Origin: Gammaproteobacteria bacterium
GTDB lineage: Bacteria > Pseudomonadota > Gammaproteobacteria > Steroidobacterales > Foliamicaceae
Reading direction: 5' to 3'
Assembly: GCA_026708965.1 (NCBI GenBank)
Contig: JAPOTY010000042.1
Span: 1-56,179 of the forward strand
DNA: 56,179 bases
Part shown: piece by piece, positions 10,749 to 18,232 of the stretch
Layout of the letters: every line of letters begins with the position of its first letter
Numbering within the stretch: the stretch's first letter is position 1
Notes under the pieces: model-generated
The model's database searches: none
Told to the model about the DNA's origin: nothing
What the model saw: the letters and a program-made list of their open reading frames with translations, nothing else
Made by a program: the position numbers and the translations under genes

Positions 10749-11800
10749 CGCAGGCGATTCTGCAGTTCGGCCAAGGCATCCGGTCCCGGACAGAGGCGGC
10801 CGTAGGGGAGATCCGCCAGCGGCGTTTCTCCCAGCCGGCTGAGTTCGTGCATGTCGGCCCCGCCTTCCTGAAGAAAAAGCAAACCGGTTACCACTTCGCC
10901 CTTGCCTTGGCGCGCGTCGAGATAGCGGTAGGCCTCGCCCCGGTCGCCGATGTCGTATTCCCGGGCCAGTTTGCGCAACAGGATGCTGCCGCCTCCATGC
11001 AATTCCACGCGCTGTGATTCCCCTCGGCCAATATCGGCCTTGATCTCCGCTTCCGGGGGAATGAAATCCGTGTGGTCGATCGGGAACGCGTTCTCGCGGG
11101 TAAAGCGGTAGCTCTTGGTGGAGCCTTCATGGTCGTTGAAGGTCACGCAGGGCGAGATCACATCGATCATGGCGAATCCGCGATGCGACAATCCGGCCTT
11201 GAGCAGCGGCACGAGCTGGGCGCGGTCGCCGGAAAAACCGCGCGCCACAAAACCGCATCCCGCGGCAATAGCCAGCAGGCAGGGATCGATGGCCGGCTGC
11301 TCGTTCACCTCGCCGCGCTTGGCGGTGCTGCCGGCATCCGCCGAGGCGGAGAACTGGCCCTTGGTGAGCCCGTAAACGCCATTGTCCTCAATCAGGTACA
11401 GCATGTTGAGGTTGCGGCGCATGGCATGAACGAACTGGCCGATGCCGATCGATAGCGAATCGCCGTCGCCGGAAACGCCTATGTACTGCAAATCGCCGTT
11501 CACCGCCGCTGCCCCGGTGGCGACCGAAGGCATGCGCCCATGCACCGAATTAAACCCGTGCGACGAGGAGGCGAAATAGGCGGGCGTTTTGGAGGAACAG
11601 CCGATGCCGCTGAGCTTGGCCATCCGATGGGGCGGGATGGACAGCTCGAAAACAGCTTGGATCAGCGAGCCGGTGATCGAGTCGTGCCCGCACCCCGCGC
11701 ACAGCGTGGACATGCCGCCCTCGTAATCGCGCATGGTCAGGCCCAAGTCGTTGCGGGCCAGCGCAGGGTGGCTGACTTTGGGGCGGGCGATATAGCTCAT
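10745..11800 (-). CDS. korB: 2-oxoacid:ferredoxin oxidoreductase, beta (TPP-binding) subunit
   Basis: This is the thiamine-diphosphate subunit of a CoA-dependent 2-oxoglutarate or 2-oxoacid:ferredoxin oxidoreductase. The 351-residue product has the expected Fe-S ligands (CAGCGHDS, GIGCSSK, SPCVTFND) and a TPP/Mg motif (GVSGDGDSLSIGIGQFVH, then EDNGVYGLTKGQ). Full length for the family. Its start overlaps the korA stop by 4 bp, so the two are translationally coupled. Substrate specificity (2-oxoglutarate versus pyruvate or branched-chain) cannot be fixed by reading. Confidence 0.9.
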   Translation of the reverse strand: MSYIARPKVSHPALARNDLGLTMRDYEGGMSTLCAGCGHDSITGSLIQAVFELSIPPHRMAKLSGIGCSSKTPAYFASSSHGFNSVHGRMPSVATGAAAVNGDLQYIGVSGDGDSLSIGIGQFVHAMRRNLNMLYLIEDNGVYGLTKGQFSASADAGSTAKRGEVNEQPAIDPCLLAIAAGCGFVARGFSGDRAQLVPLLKAGLSHRGFAMIDVISPCVTFNDHEGSTKSYRFTRENAFPIDHTDFIPPEAEIKADIGRGESQRVELHGGGSILLRKLAREYDIGDRGEAYRYLDARQGKGEVVTGLLFLQEGGADMHELSRLGETPLADLPYGRLCPGPDALAELQNRLR

Positions 11801-13596
11801 GCCGCCTGAACCCTCGTCATATCCGCTTCGATGGCGCTCACCACCGCGGTGGCGGGAAGCGGCATGCCGTTGTAGTGCAGCACCTGCACCAGCTGCTCGG
11901 CGCGGCCGCCCGCCTCGTTGATCAGCAGCGTGCGCAATTGGGCATCGCGGTTTTGCTCAACCACGTAAAGGCGCGAATGTTCGCGCAGGAAACGCCAGAC
12001 TTCCTCGCCGAAGGGAAAAGCCCGAATCCGCATGTAATCCAGCGCCACGCCGCGGCCGGCCAGAATATCCAGCGCCTCGCGGCAGGCGGAATCGCCGGTA
12101 CCGATGGTGATCAGGCCCGCCTGCGCGCCCTTGGCCGCGCGTATTTCCGCCGCTGGAACGATGTTGGCGGCATAGTCCCACTTGCGGCGCAGCCGATCCA
12201 CAACTTCCTGGTACTCGCCGGCATTCTCGGTGTAGCCGCCGTAGCTATTGTGGCCGGATCCGCGCGTGAAAAAAGCCCCCTTGGGATGCTCGCCCGGCAG
12301 CGTGCGGTAGGGAACGCCGTCGCCGTCCACATCCAGATAGCGGTGGAACGCCTCCGCCTTCTCAAGCTCCTCCGCGCCCAGCACCTTGCCCCGGTCCGGC
12401 CGGTAGCTTTCATCCCAAGTCAATTCCTCGCTCACCCAGTCGTTCATGCCCAAATCCAGGTCGGACAGCACGATGACCGGGGTTTGCAATCTCTCGGCCA
12501 AATCAAAGGCCGCCGCCGCCAACTCGAAGCATTCCTTGGGGCTGGAGGGAAACAAAAGCACATGGCGGGTATCGCCATGCGAAGCGTAGGCGCTGGACAG
12601 AATATCGCCCTGCTGGGTGCGGGTGGGCATGCCCGTGGAGGGCCCCACCCGCTGGACATCGAACAGCACGGCGGGAATCTCGGCGTAGTAGCCGTAGCCT
12701 AGGAATTCCGACATCAGCGAGATGCCGGGCCCCGAAGTGGGCGTGAAGGCCCGGGCGCCGTTCCAGCTTGCGCCCAGCACCATGCCGATGGCCGCCAGCT
12801 CGTCCTCGGCCTGAATCACGCAGTAGTCGCGGGTGCCGTCTTCGGCGGTGCGGAAACGCGCGCAAAAGCTGCGGAAGGCATCCATCAGCGAGGTGGAGGG
12901 CGTGATCGGGTACCAGGCGCCGAAGGTGGCGCCGGCGTACACGCAGCCCAGCGCGGCGGCGGTGTTGCCGTCGATGATGATCTTCGATCCCGGTCCGTCC
13001 ATGGAACGGGCCACGAACGGCAGCGGGCAGTTCAGATGCTCCCGCGCATAGTCGTATCCCATGCCGATGGCGGTCTGATTGGCTTCCAGAAGCGGCTTCT
13101 TGCGGGCGAAGGTTTCGCGCAGCAATTCGCGGATGATTTCGAGATCAAGCTCCAGCAGCGCGGCCAGCACGCCCACATAGGCAATGTTCTTCATCAGGAT
13201 GCGGGCGCGGGCGTTATCGAAGCTCTCGTTGCACAGGCGCGCCAGCGGCACGGCCAGTATGCTCACGTCCTCGCGGCGCAGCACATCGCGGCGCGGCCAG
13301 GTGGAGTCGTACAGCAGGTAGCCGCCGGACGACAGCTCGCGAAGATCGCGCTGGTAGGTCTCGGCGTTCATGGCCACCGCGATATCGACGCTGCCCGAGC
13401 GCGCCAAGTAGCCGCGGTGGCTGGCTCGCACCTCGTACCAGGTGGGCAGGCCCTGGATATTGGACGGAAAGAAATTCTTGCCGGCCACCGGAATGCCCAT
13501 CCGGAACAGGGTTTTCATCAGCAGGGAATTGGCGCTGGCCGAACCCGTGCCGTTCACATTGGCAATGCGAATCGTGAAATCGTTGTTTGACGGCAT
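11797..13596 (-). CDS. korA: 2-oxoacid:ferredoxin oxidoreductase, fused gamma-alpha subunit
   Basis: The 599-residue product begins with a gamma-type domain (FTIRIANVNGTGSASANSLL, residues about 5-190) fused to the alpha pyrimidine-binding domain (GNTAAALGCVYAGATFGAWY, TPTSGPGISLMSEFLGYGYY) and a transketolase C-like domain. This gamma-alpha order is the standard KorA architecture. The start at 13596 (MPSNNDFTIRI) was chosen because family homology begins there; the frame stays open further upstream but overlaps the preceding gene. It couples to korB by an ATGA-type overlap and sits 11 bp after the flavoprotein gene. Confidence 0.9.
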   Translation of the reverse strand: MPSNNDFTIRIANVNGTGSASANSLLMKTLFRMGIPVAGKNFFPSNIQGLPTWYEVRASHRGYLARSGSVDIAVAMNAETYQRDLRELSSGGYLLYDSTWPRRDVLRREDVSILAVPLARLCNESFDNARARILMKNIAYVGVLAALLELDLEIIRELLRETFARKKPLLEANQTAIGMGYDYAREHLNCPLPFVARSMDGPGSKIIIDGNTAAALGCVYAGATFGAWYPITPSTSLMDAFRSFCARFRTAEDGTRDYCVIQAEDELAAIGMVLGASWNGARAFTPTSGPGISLMSEFLGYGYYAEIPAVLFDVQRVGPSTGMPTRTQQGDILSSAYASHGDTRHVLLFPSSPKECFELAAAAFDLAERLQTPVIVLSDLDLGMNDWVSEELTWDESYRPDRGKVLGAEELEKAEAFHRYLDVDGDGVPYRTLPGEHPKGAFFTRGSGHNSYGGYTENAGEYQEVVDRLRRKWDYAANIVPAAEIRAAKGAQAGLITIGTGDSACREALDILAGRGVALDYMRIRAFPFGEEVWRFLREHSRLYVVEQNRDAQLRTLLINEAGGRAEQLVQVLHYNGMPLPATAVVSAIEADMTRVQAA

Positions 13597-13607
13597 AAGC
13601 CTTGCGC

Positions 13608-15470
13608 CTAGGCGGCTGAGCGCACCTGACCGGCCCCCTCGTCGAACTGCGGCTCCTTGCGCCGCGCGGACCCCATGGGCGGCCGGGCGGTCGCCTCGTG
13701 GCGCGCATAAGGCACGAGCAGTTCGGATTTCTGCATATCCCAGGCCGCCGTGGGGCAGCGCTCGGCGCATAGGCCGCAATGCACGCACAGGTCCTCGTCC
13801 TTCACCATCACCCGCCCGGTCTGGGGCAGTTCCGCGGACACATAAAGCGGCTGGTCGAGATTGCGGGCCGGCGCGGTCAAGCGCTCGCGCAGCTCCTCCT
13901 CCTCGCCGTTGGGCGCGATGGTGAGGCAATGCACCGGGCAAATATCCACGCAGGCATCGCACTCGATGCAAAGCGGCGCCTCGAACACGGTTTGTATATC
14001 GCAATTCAGGCAGCGCTCGGCCTCGCGCGCCGCCTGCTCCGGCGTAAAACCCAGCTCCACCTCGATATCGAGCTTGCGGAACCGCTTCTCCAAGCTCATG
14101 TGCTGCATGGCCCGCCGCGAGGCGGCATCGTAGTCGTTCGAGTAGCTCCACTCGTGAATGCCCATCTTGGCCGCCAGCAGGTTCATTCCCGCAGGCATGC
14201 GCTCGGCGATCGGCTCGCCTTGGCAGTGCTTATGGATGGAAATAGCCGCTTGGTGGCCATGCTCCACGGCCCAGATGATGTTCTCGGGGCCGAAGGCCGC
14301 ATCGCCGCCGAAGAATACGCCGGCGCGGGTGGATTGGTAAGTGACGCGATCCACCACCGGGACTTCCCATTGATCGAACTCGATGCCGATATCGCGCTCC
14401 ACCCAAGGGAAGGCGGTGTCCTGGCCGATCGCCAGAATCACCTCGTCGCAAGGAATGAATTGCTCGCCGGCCACGCGGCTGGCGGCGATTTTTCCGGCCT
14501 CGTCGATATCGTATTCCATCAGCTCGAAAACCATGCCCTTGAGCTTGCCGCCCTCAACCACGAATTCCTTGGGCGAGTGGTTCACAACGATTTCCACCCG
14601 CTCCTCCTCGGCATCCTCCAGCTCCCAGTCCGAAGCCTTGAAAAAGCCCCGCGGCTTGCGCGCCATCACCTTCACGTCCTTCGCGCCCAGGCGCAGCGAG
14701 GTGCGGCAGCAGTCCATGGCGGTATTGCCCACGCCGATAATGAGAACGCGCTCGCCGATGGAATCGAGATGGCCAAAGGCCACGCTCTCCAGCCACTCGA
14801 TGCCGATATGCACGGACTGCGTGTCGTGGCGGCCCGGCAGGTTCAGCTCCTTGCCCTTGGGCGCGCCGGTGCCCACGAAAACGGCATCGTATCCGCCGTT
14901 GTCCAGCAGGTCCTTCATGCTGGCGACGCCCTGCCCCAAGCGCAGGTCGATGCCCATGCGCAGAATCTGGTCCATTTCCTCGTCGAGCACTTCCACCGGC
15001 AGGCGGAACGCCGGAATATTGCTGCGCATCAGCCCGCCGGGCTTGTCCAGCAGTTCGTACATCACCAGCTCGTAGCCCAGCGGCGCCAGGTCGTTGGCCA
15101 CGGTGAGCGAGGCGCAGCCGGCGCCGATCAAGGCCACGCGCTTGCCGTTTTTCTCGTCCGGCGCTTGCGGCAGGCGGTGATCAATATCGCCGCGAAGATC
15201 CGCCGCCACCCGCTTGAGCCGGCAAATCGCCACCGGCTTGTCCTCCACCCGACCGCGCCGGCAGGCCGGCTCGCAGGGACGGTCGCAGACCCGGCCCAGA
15301 ATGGCCGGGAACACGTTGGACTGCCGATTGAGCATATAGGCATCCGCATACCGCCCTTGGGCGATCAGCCGGATGTACTCGGGAACGTCGGTATGCGCGG
15401 GGCAGCCCCACTGGCAATCGACAACGCGATGGAAATAGTCCGGGTTACGTATATCGGTGGGCTGCATCAA
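13608..15470 (-). CDS. GltD-like NAD(P)H:ferredoxin oxidoreductase with ferredoxin domain, Kor partner
   Basis: The 620-residue product combines an N-terminal Fe-S domain (CQWGCPAHTDVPEYI; CDRPCEPACRRG), a two-dinucleotide-binding flavoprotein like the glutamate synthase small subunit (VALIGAGCASLTVANDLA for FAD; VLIIGVGNTAMDCCRTSLRLG for NAD(P)H; AGVFFGGDAAFGPENIIWAV), and a C-terminal 2x[4Fe-4S] ferredoxin (CIECDACVDICPVHC; CVHCGLCAERCP). It is the first gene of the Kor operon and probably shuttles electrons between the oxidoreductase and NAD(P)H. The start may also be the second Met at 15467. Confidence 0.85.
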   Translation of the reverse strand: MMQPTDIRNPDYFHRVVDCQWGCPAHTDVPEYIRLIAQGRYADAYMLNRQSNVFPAILGRVCDRPCEPACRRGRVEDKPVAICRLKRVAADLRGDIDHRLPQAPDEKNGKRVALIGAGCASLTVANDLAPLGYELVMYELLDKPGGLMRSNIPAFRLPVEVLDEEMDQILRMGIDLRLGQGVASMKDLLDNGGYDAVFVGTGAPKGKELNLPGRHDTQSVHIGIEWLESVAFGHLDSIGERVLIIGVGNTAMDCCRTSLRLGAKDVKVMARKPRGFFKASDWELEDAEEERVEIVVNHSPKEFVVEGGKLKGMVFELMEYDIDEAGKIAASRVAGEQFIPCDEVILAIGQDTAFPWVERDIGIEFDQWEVPVVDRVTYQSTRAGVFFGGDAAFGPENIIWAVEHGHQAAISIHKHCQGEPIAERMPAGMNLLAAKMGIHEWSYSNDYDAASRRAMQHMSLEKRFRKLDIEVELGFTPEQAAREAERCLNCDIQTVFEAPLCIECDACVDICPVHCLTIAPNGEEEELRERLTAPARNLDQPLYVSAELPQTGRVMVKDEDLCVHCGLCAERCPTAAWDMQKSELLVPYARHEATARPPMGSARRKEPQFDEGAGQVRSAA

Positions 15471-15569
15471 AGCCCCGCAGGAAGTGCGACCGCTCGCTCG
15501 AAGCCCGGATTATACAAGTAGGCCTCAAGGTTTTCCGCTGTCCGTTTTTGGGATTGCGCGAACGCGAAA

Positions 15570-15758
15570 TTACTTGAGCAGCTCAACGCCGAGGTCCTTG
15601 CAAATCTTTCTTGCCAAGGAATTGTCGATTTCCCTATGTCGCGGAATCGCGGACCGCCGCTCGCCTTTGCTGTCACGCCACCATGAATGACGCCTGCCTT
15701 CGCGAATCCTTTCGCAGCCCTGTCGGCGTAGGAGCTACAGCAGATCAAATCGCTTCAT
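15570..15758 (-). pseudogene. hicA: hicA toxin gene with in-frame amber codon
   Basis: HicA toxins are small double-stranded-RNA-binding-fold ribonucleases. Reading from the ATG at 15758 gives a complete HicA-like frame: MKRFDLL, stop, LLRRQGCERIREGRRHSWWR, later AIPRHREIDNSLARKICKDL and a normal TAA. Codon 8 is TAG (15735-15737). The histidine that HicA uses for catalysis is present in the GRRHSWW context. The ATG overlaps the hicB stop as ATGA. A single base change from CAG or similar would explain it, so this looks like a recently silenced toxin, although a sequencing error is possible. Confidence 0.8.
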
Positions 15759-15964
15759 GCGATAGCGACCTTCTCCTCGAAATAATGATCGCCGGCAGCG
15801 GCCCGTGCGTCTTGCCGATTGAATTCCAAAGCTTCGGCGAGCGTCTCCGCAAGGCTTAAACGCAGCTCCTCGCGCGTAGGTTCCTGGCAGTTCACGCCGG
15901 GAACCTCCTCAATCCAGCCAATCCACCATTCGCCGCTCTTCTTAATGACGGCTGTATATTCCAT
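15755..15964 (-). CDS. hicB: HicB-type antitoxin
   Basis: The 69-residue product starts at the ATG at 15964, which follows AGGAAACGGAG. It has the HicB fold signature: MEYTAVIKKSGEWWIGWIEE, then PGVNCQEPTREEL, then LAETLAEALEFNR. It neutralises the HicA RNase, whose gene follows with a 4-bp overlap but carries an amber stop. The antitoxin itself appears intact. Gene order hicB-hicA is one of the two common orders. Confidence 0.85.
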   Translation of the reverse strand: MEYTAVIKKSGEWWIGWIEEVPGVNCQEPTREELRLSLAETLAEALEFNRQDARAAAGDHYFEEKVAIA

Positions 15965-16141
15965 CTCCGTTTCCTGCTCCGCCCGCAAGCTTAGGATTCC
16001 GAAGTATAACGACAACCCAGTCCCTAAAGGCCTGTCCGCGATGTCCCGCCGCAAGCTCCGTGGAACCTATCGGTTGACCACTCCAGTTTGCTCCGCATCG
16101 ACCGAATCGGCATGCGATTTCTCCTTGTAGCTGTAGGTGTT

Positions 16142-16594
16142 TCAGTCGGCTATGCGTGCCGGATGCATCAAAGTTACGCACTGGGCTATTAGTTCGCCTA
16201 CAAGCATGGCCTGATCGGAATCTCCAAGCGGCAATCCCCTCATCTCCGCATGCGATGGGTCAGCGTCGAATTGTTGCTGCGCCTCAAGCGGATCGTGAAC
16301 GATGCGCAGTGTATCCAACTCCTCGGACACCACTTGCAAGACCGTGCCCACATTCATTTCCGCGAATCGTCCGCTCGATTTCAGGGTCAGGCGGCACAAG
16401 CGGCGCGCTTCGCTCAACTGGTGAACTTTGTCCTTTCCAAAAACCTCAAGCCAGTTAACTGAAAGCCCTTCTTCGTCTGGCTTGTTGGGCCGAAGGCAGA
16501 ATTCTGAACCGTCAGCAGTCCCGTCCTCCTGGATCATGCTTGGCTTGACGTAACGGACGATACGATCGTCCTGCGGCAGATCGTCTCCCTTCAT
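16142..16594 (-). CDS. Conserved hypothetical, third gene of TIGR04255 cassette
   Basis: The 150-residue product is soluble, with the motifs DDRIVRYVKPSMI, LSVNWLEVFG and a C-terminal DADPSHAEMRGLPLGDS. I have seen similar sequences as hypothetical proteins but cannot name a function. Its ATG overlaps the stop of the preceding gene (ATGA), so it is translationally coupled. It is visibly more AT-rich than the chromosomal genes around it, which fits horizontal transfer. Confidence 0.65.
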   Translation of the reverse strand: MKGDDLPQDDRIVRYVKPSMIQEDGTADGSEFCLRPNKPDEEGLSVNWLEVFGKDKVHQLSEARRLCRLTLKSSGRFAEMNVGTVLQVVSEELDTLRIVHDPLEAQQQFDADPSHAEMRGLPLGDSDQAMLVGELIAQCVTLMHPARIAD

Positions 16595-17217
16595 TCGTCA
16601 AGCAGGGCACTCAGGTCGAACGCTTCAACCAGCTGCCATATCCCCTCGAAAGTGTCGCGTCCTGCAACGCGGGAAATGGGTTTTCCAGCCTCGCGTTGAC
16701 TGAAAATCACATGCTGCAACATTCCCTCACCGAGAAACTGCAGGCCCAGCCGAGTTCCTTGACCATTCTTCCAGACAGCACGCAGATTACCGTTGTCCAT
16801 CAACACTAGGTTGGACTTGCGCCAGCGCGGCCCAGACACCACGAAACGCCAGAAGTCGGACTCCGAGGCGGGATTCAAGTGGTACCCGTCCTGTGCAGCA
16901 ATGAGACGCAGGGCATCGATTCTCGCCCGATACGCTTGGAGCTTGTTGCGCTCTAATAATCCATTAGAGTCGAAAACGCCGCTAGATCGATTGAGGTCCG
17001 GGAAGTTCAGGACGCTGCCGATGTACGTAATGGCATGATCAACAGTGCCGTTAGACCAAGGCCCAAGCCGCAGTCTGGCATCAAATATCGACCTTGGAGT
17101 TGGATATTGATGCACTTCGGGCCCAACTACAGAAGCAGCACCGTGCTCACCAAAGAGCATAGGCATCAACTTTTCAAATTCCGAGGCGCTGCTGTTCGGT
17201 GTAACGGGCAATATCAT
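16591..17217 (-). CDS. Conserved hypothetical, second gene of TIGR04255 cassette
   Basis: The 208-residue product starts at 17217 (MILPVTPNSSASEFEKL), where its ATG overlaps the TIGR04255 gene stop as ATGA; a Met seven codons upstream is possible. It is a soluble protein with a central SDFWRFVVSGPRWRKSNLVL stretch and no recognised catalytic motif or membrane helix. The double coupling with both neighbours argues that the three proteins work together. Confidence 0.65.
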   Translation of the reverse strand: MILPVTPNSSASEFEKLMPMLFGEHGAASVVGPEVHQYPTPRSIFDARLRLGPWSNGTVDHAITYIGSVLNFPDLNRSSGVFDSNGLLERNKLQAYRARIDALRLIAAQDGYHLNPASESDFWRFVVSGPRWRKSNLVLMDNGNLRAVWKNGQGTRLGLQFLGEGMLQHVIFSQREAGKPISRVAGRDTFEGIWQLVEAFDLSALLDE

Positions 17218-18011
17218 TGAGTTTCCTCGCGCATCCACAATTCACGCTGGATACGTTCTTGGGTCATGCCCAGGAACCGTGTGACGATTGCGTCATGCGC
17301 ACCATCGTACCATCCATCAATATTCTGCTTTGCGTCGCCACTGTATGAGCCGAGCGCCTTGATTTCAAGAATCAAGCAGGGCGAATTAGGTTGATCGGCA
17401 ATTTCCGCAGTCTTGAGCGCGGCATGCAATTGCAGGTTAGGATCGATATCGATCCCATACGTGCAATGGAACGCCAGCGGGGCACCATCTGCCGAGGCCC
17501 AGTCCGGAATCGAGAATGATCGGATGACATCCGATGTATCTTGCGGGCCCCGCCAAAAGTCCGATGGTGTGATCATGTTTATATACGTGAGTTCGCAACG
17601 ACCAATTGTGGGGAACGGTACGCCGACATCTTTCTGGAGGAATTTTTCAAAGACCCGGTAGTACTCATCGAAACTGGGCTTCAGGCTCTCGGCGTAGTGG
17701 GGGTATTCAGAATCACGGTGCCTCCAGTTGAGGAGAAAGGCATCCTTCTGAACTTGGAGCAGCGTTATCTCATCCTCGGACACAAACCAGTACCGAGGCA
17801 TGACCATGAACTCGTCGCCGCTCGTCAGGGCCGTTTCCTGCCCGTGATTTGTGCCAGCAATCGGCGGTCGCTGCTCAACCTTAGGAAAATCCTCTCGAAG
17901 CCTCGACCACAACAGCCCGATATGCTCGCTGCGAAACGCCGTCAAAGTCGGCTCGAAGTAGGCGCCAATGACCACCTCATTGATCGGCGGATTCTTGAAT
18001 TTCACTTTCAT
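17214..18011 (-). CDS. TIGR04255 family protein
   Basis: The 265-residue product opens with the family hallmark (MKVKFKNPPINEVVIGAYFE) and continues with RYWFVSEDEITLLQVQKDAF and RCELTYINMI, as in TIGR04255 proteins, which are sporadically distributed and of unknown function. It is the first gene of a three-gene cassette with overlapping starts and stops. It lies 221 bp downstream of the OLD-like ATPase gene on the same strand, so it may belong to the same transcriptional region or island. Confidence 0.75.
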   Translation of the reverse strand: MKVKFKNPPINEVVIGAYFEPTLTAFRSEHIGLLWSRLREDFPKVEQRPPIAGTNHGQETALTSGDEFMVMPRYWFVSEDEITLLQVQKDAFLLNWRHRDSEYPHYAESLKPSFDEYYRVFEKFLQKDVGVPFPTIGRCELTYINMITPSDFWRGPQDTSDVIRSFSIPDWASADGAPLAFHCTYGIDIDPNLQLHAALKTAEIADQPNSPCLILEIKALGSYSGDAKQNIDGWYDGAHDAIVTRFLGMTQERIQRELWMREETQ

Positions 18012-18232
18012 GATGTGCTCCCGGTAGCTTAAAAGGGCTCATTTCAGCGCGGTTTCACCGTAATCCCCGCGCTTAAGCGACTTGTCAGACAACCGACTGC
18101 GGTGTTGTGTTGTAACCACGATTCGGACTGTCTCAAAGAATAGCAATTGGGAAGTAATGCCTATTCTCTATCCACTACTGGGATTCGTATATACCATCTT
18201 GCCAGCGAAACATCTTTCCGTTGTTGGTATCC

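Noticed and set aside
13597-14151. Upstream extension of korA
   Set aside because: It overlaps the Fe-S/flavoprotein gene completely, is arginine- and alanine-rich, and KorA homology starts at 13596.
15735-15737. Genome-wide amber recoding to explain the hicA TAG
   Set aside because: I noticed no in-frame TAG in any other intact gene of the window, so a local nonsense mutation is simpler.
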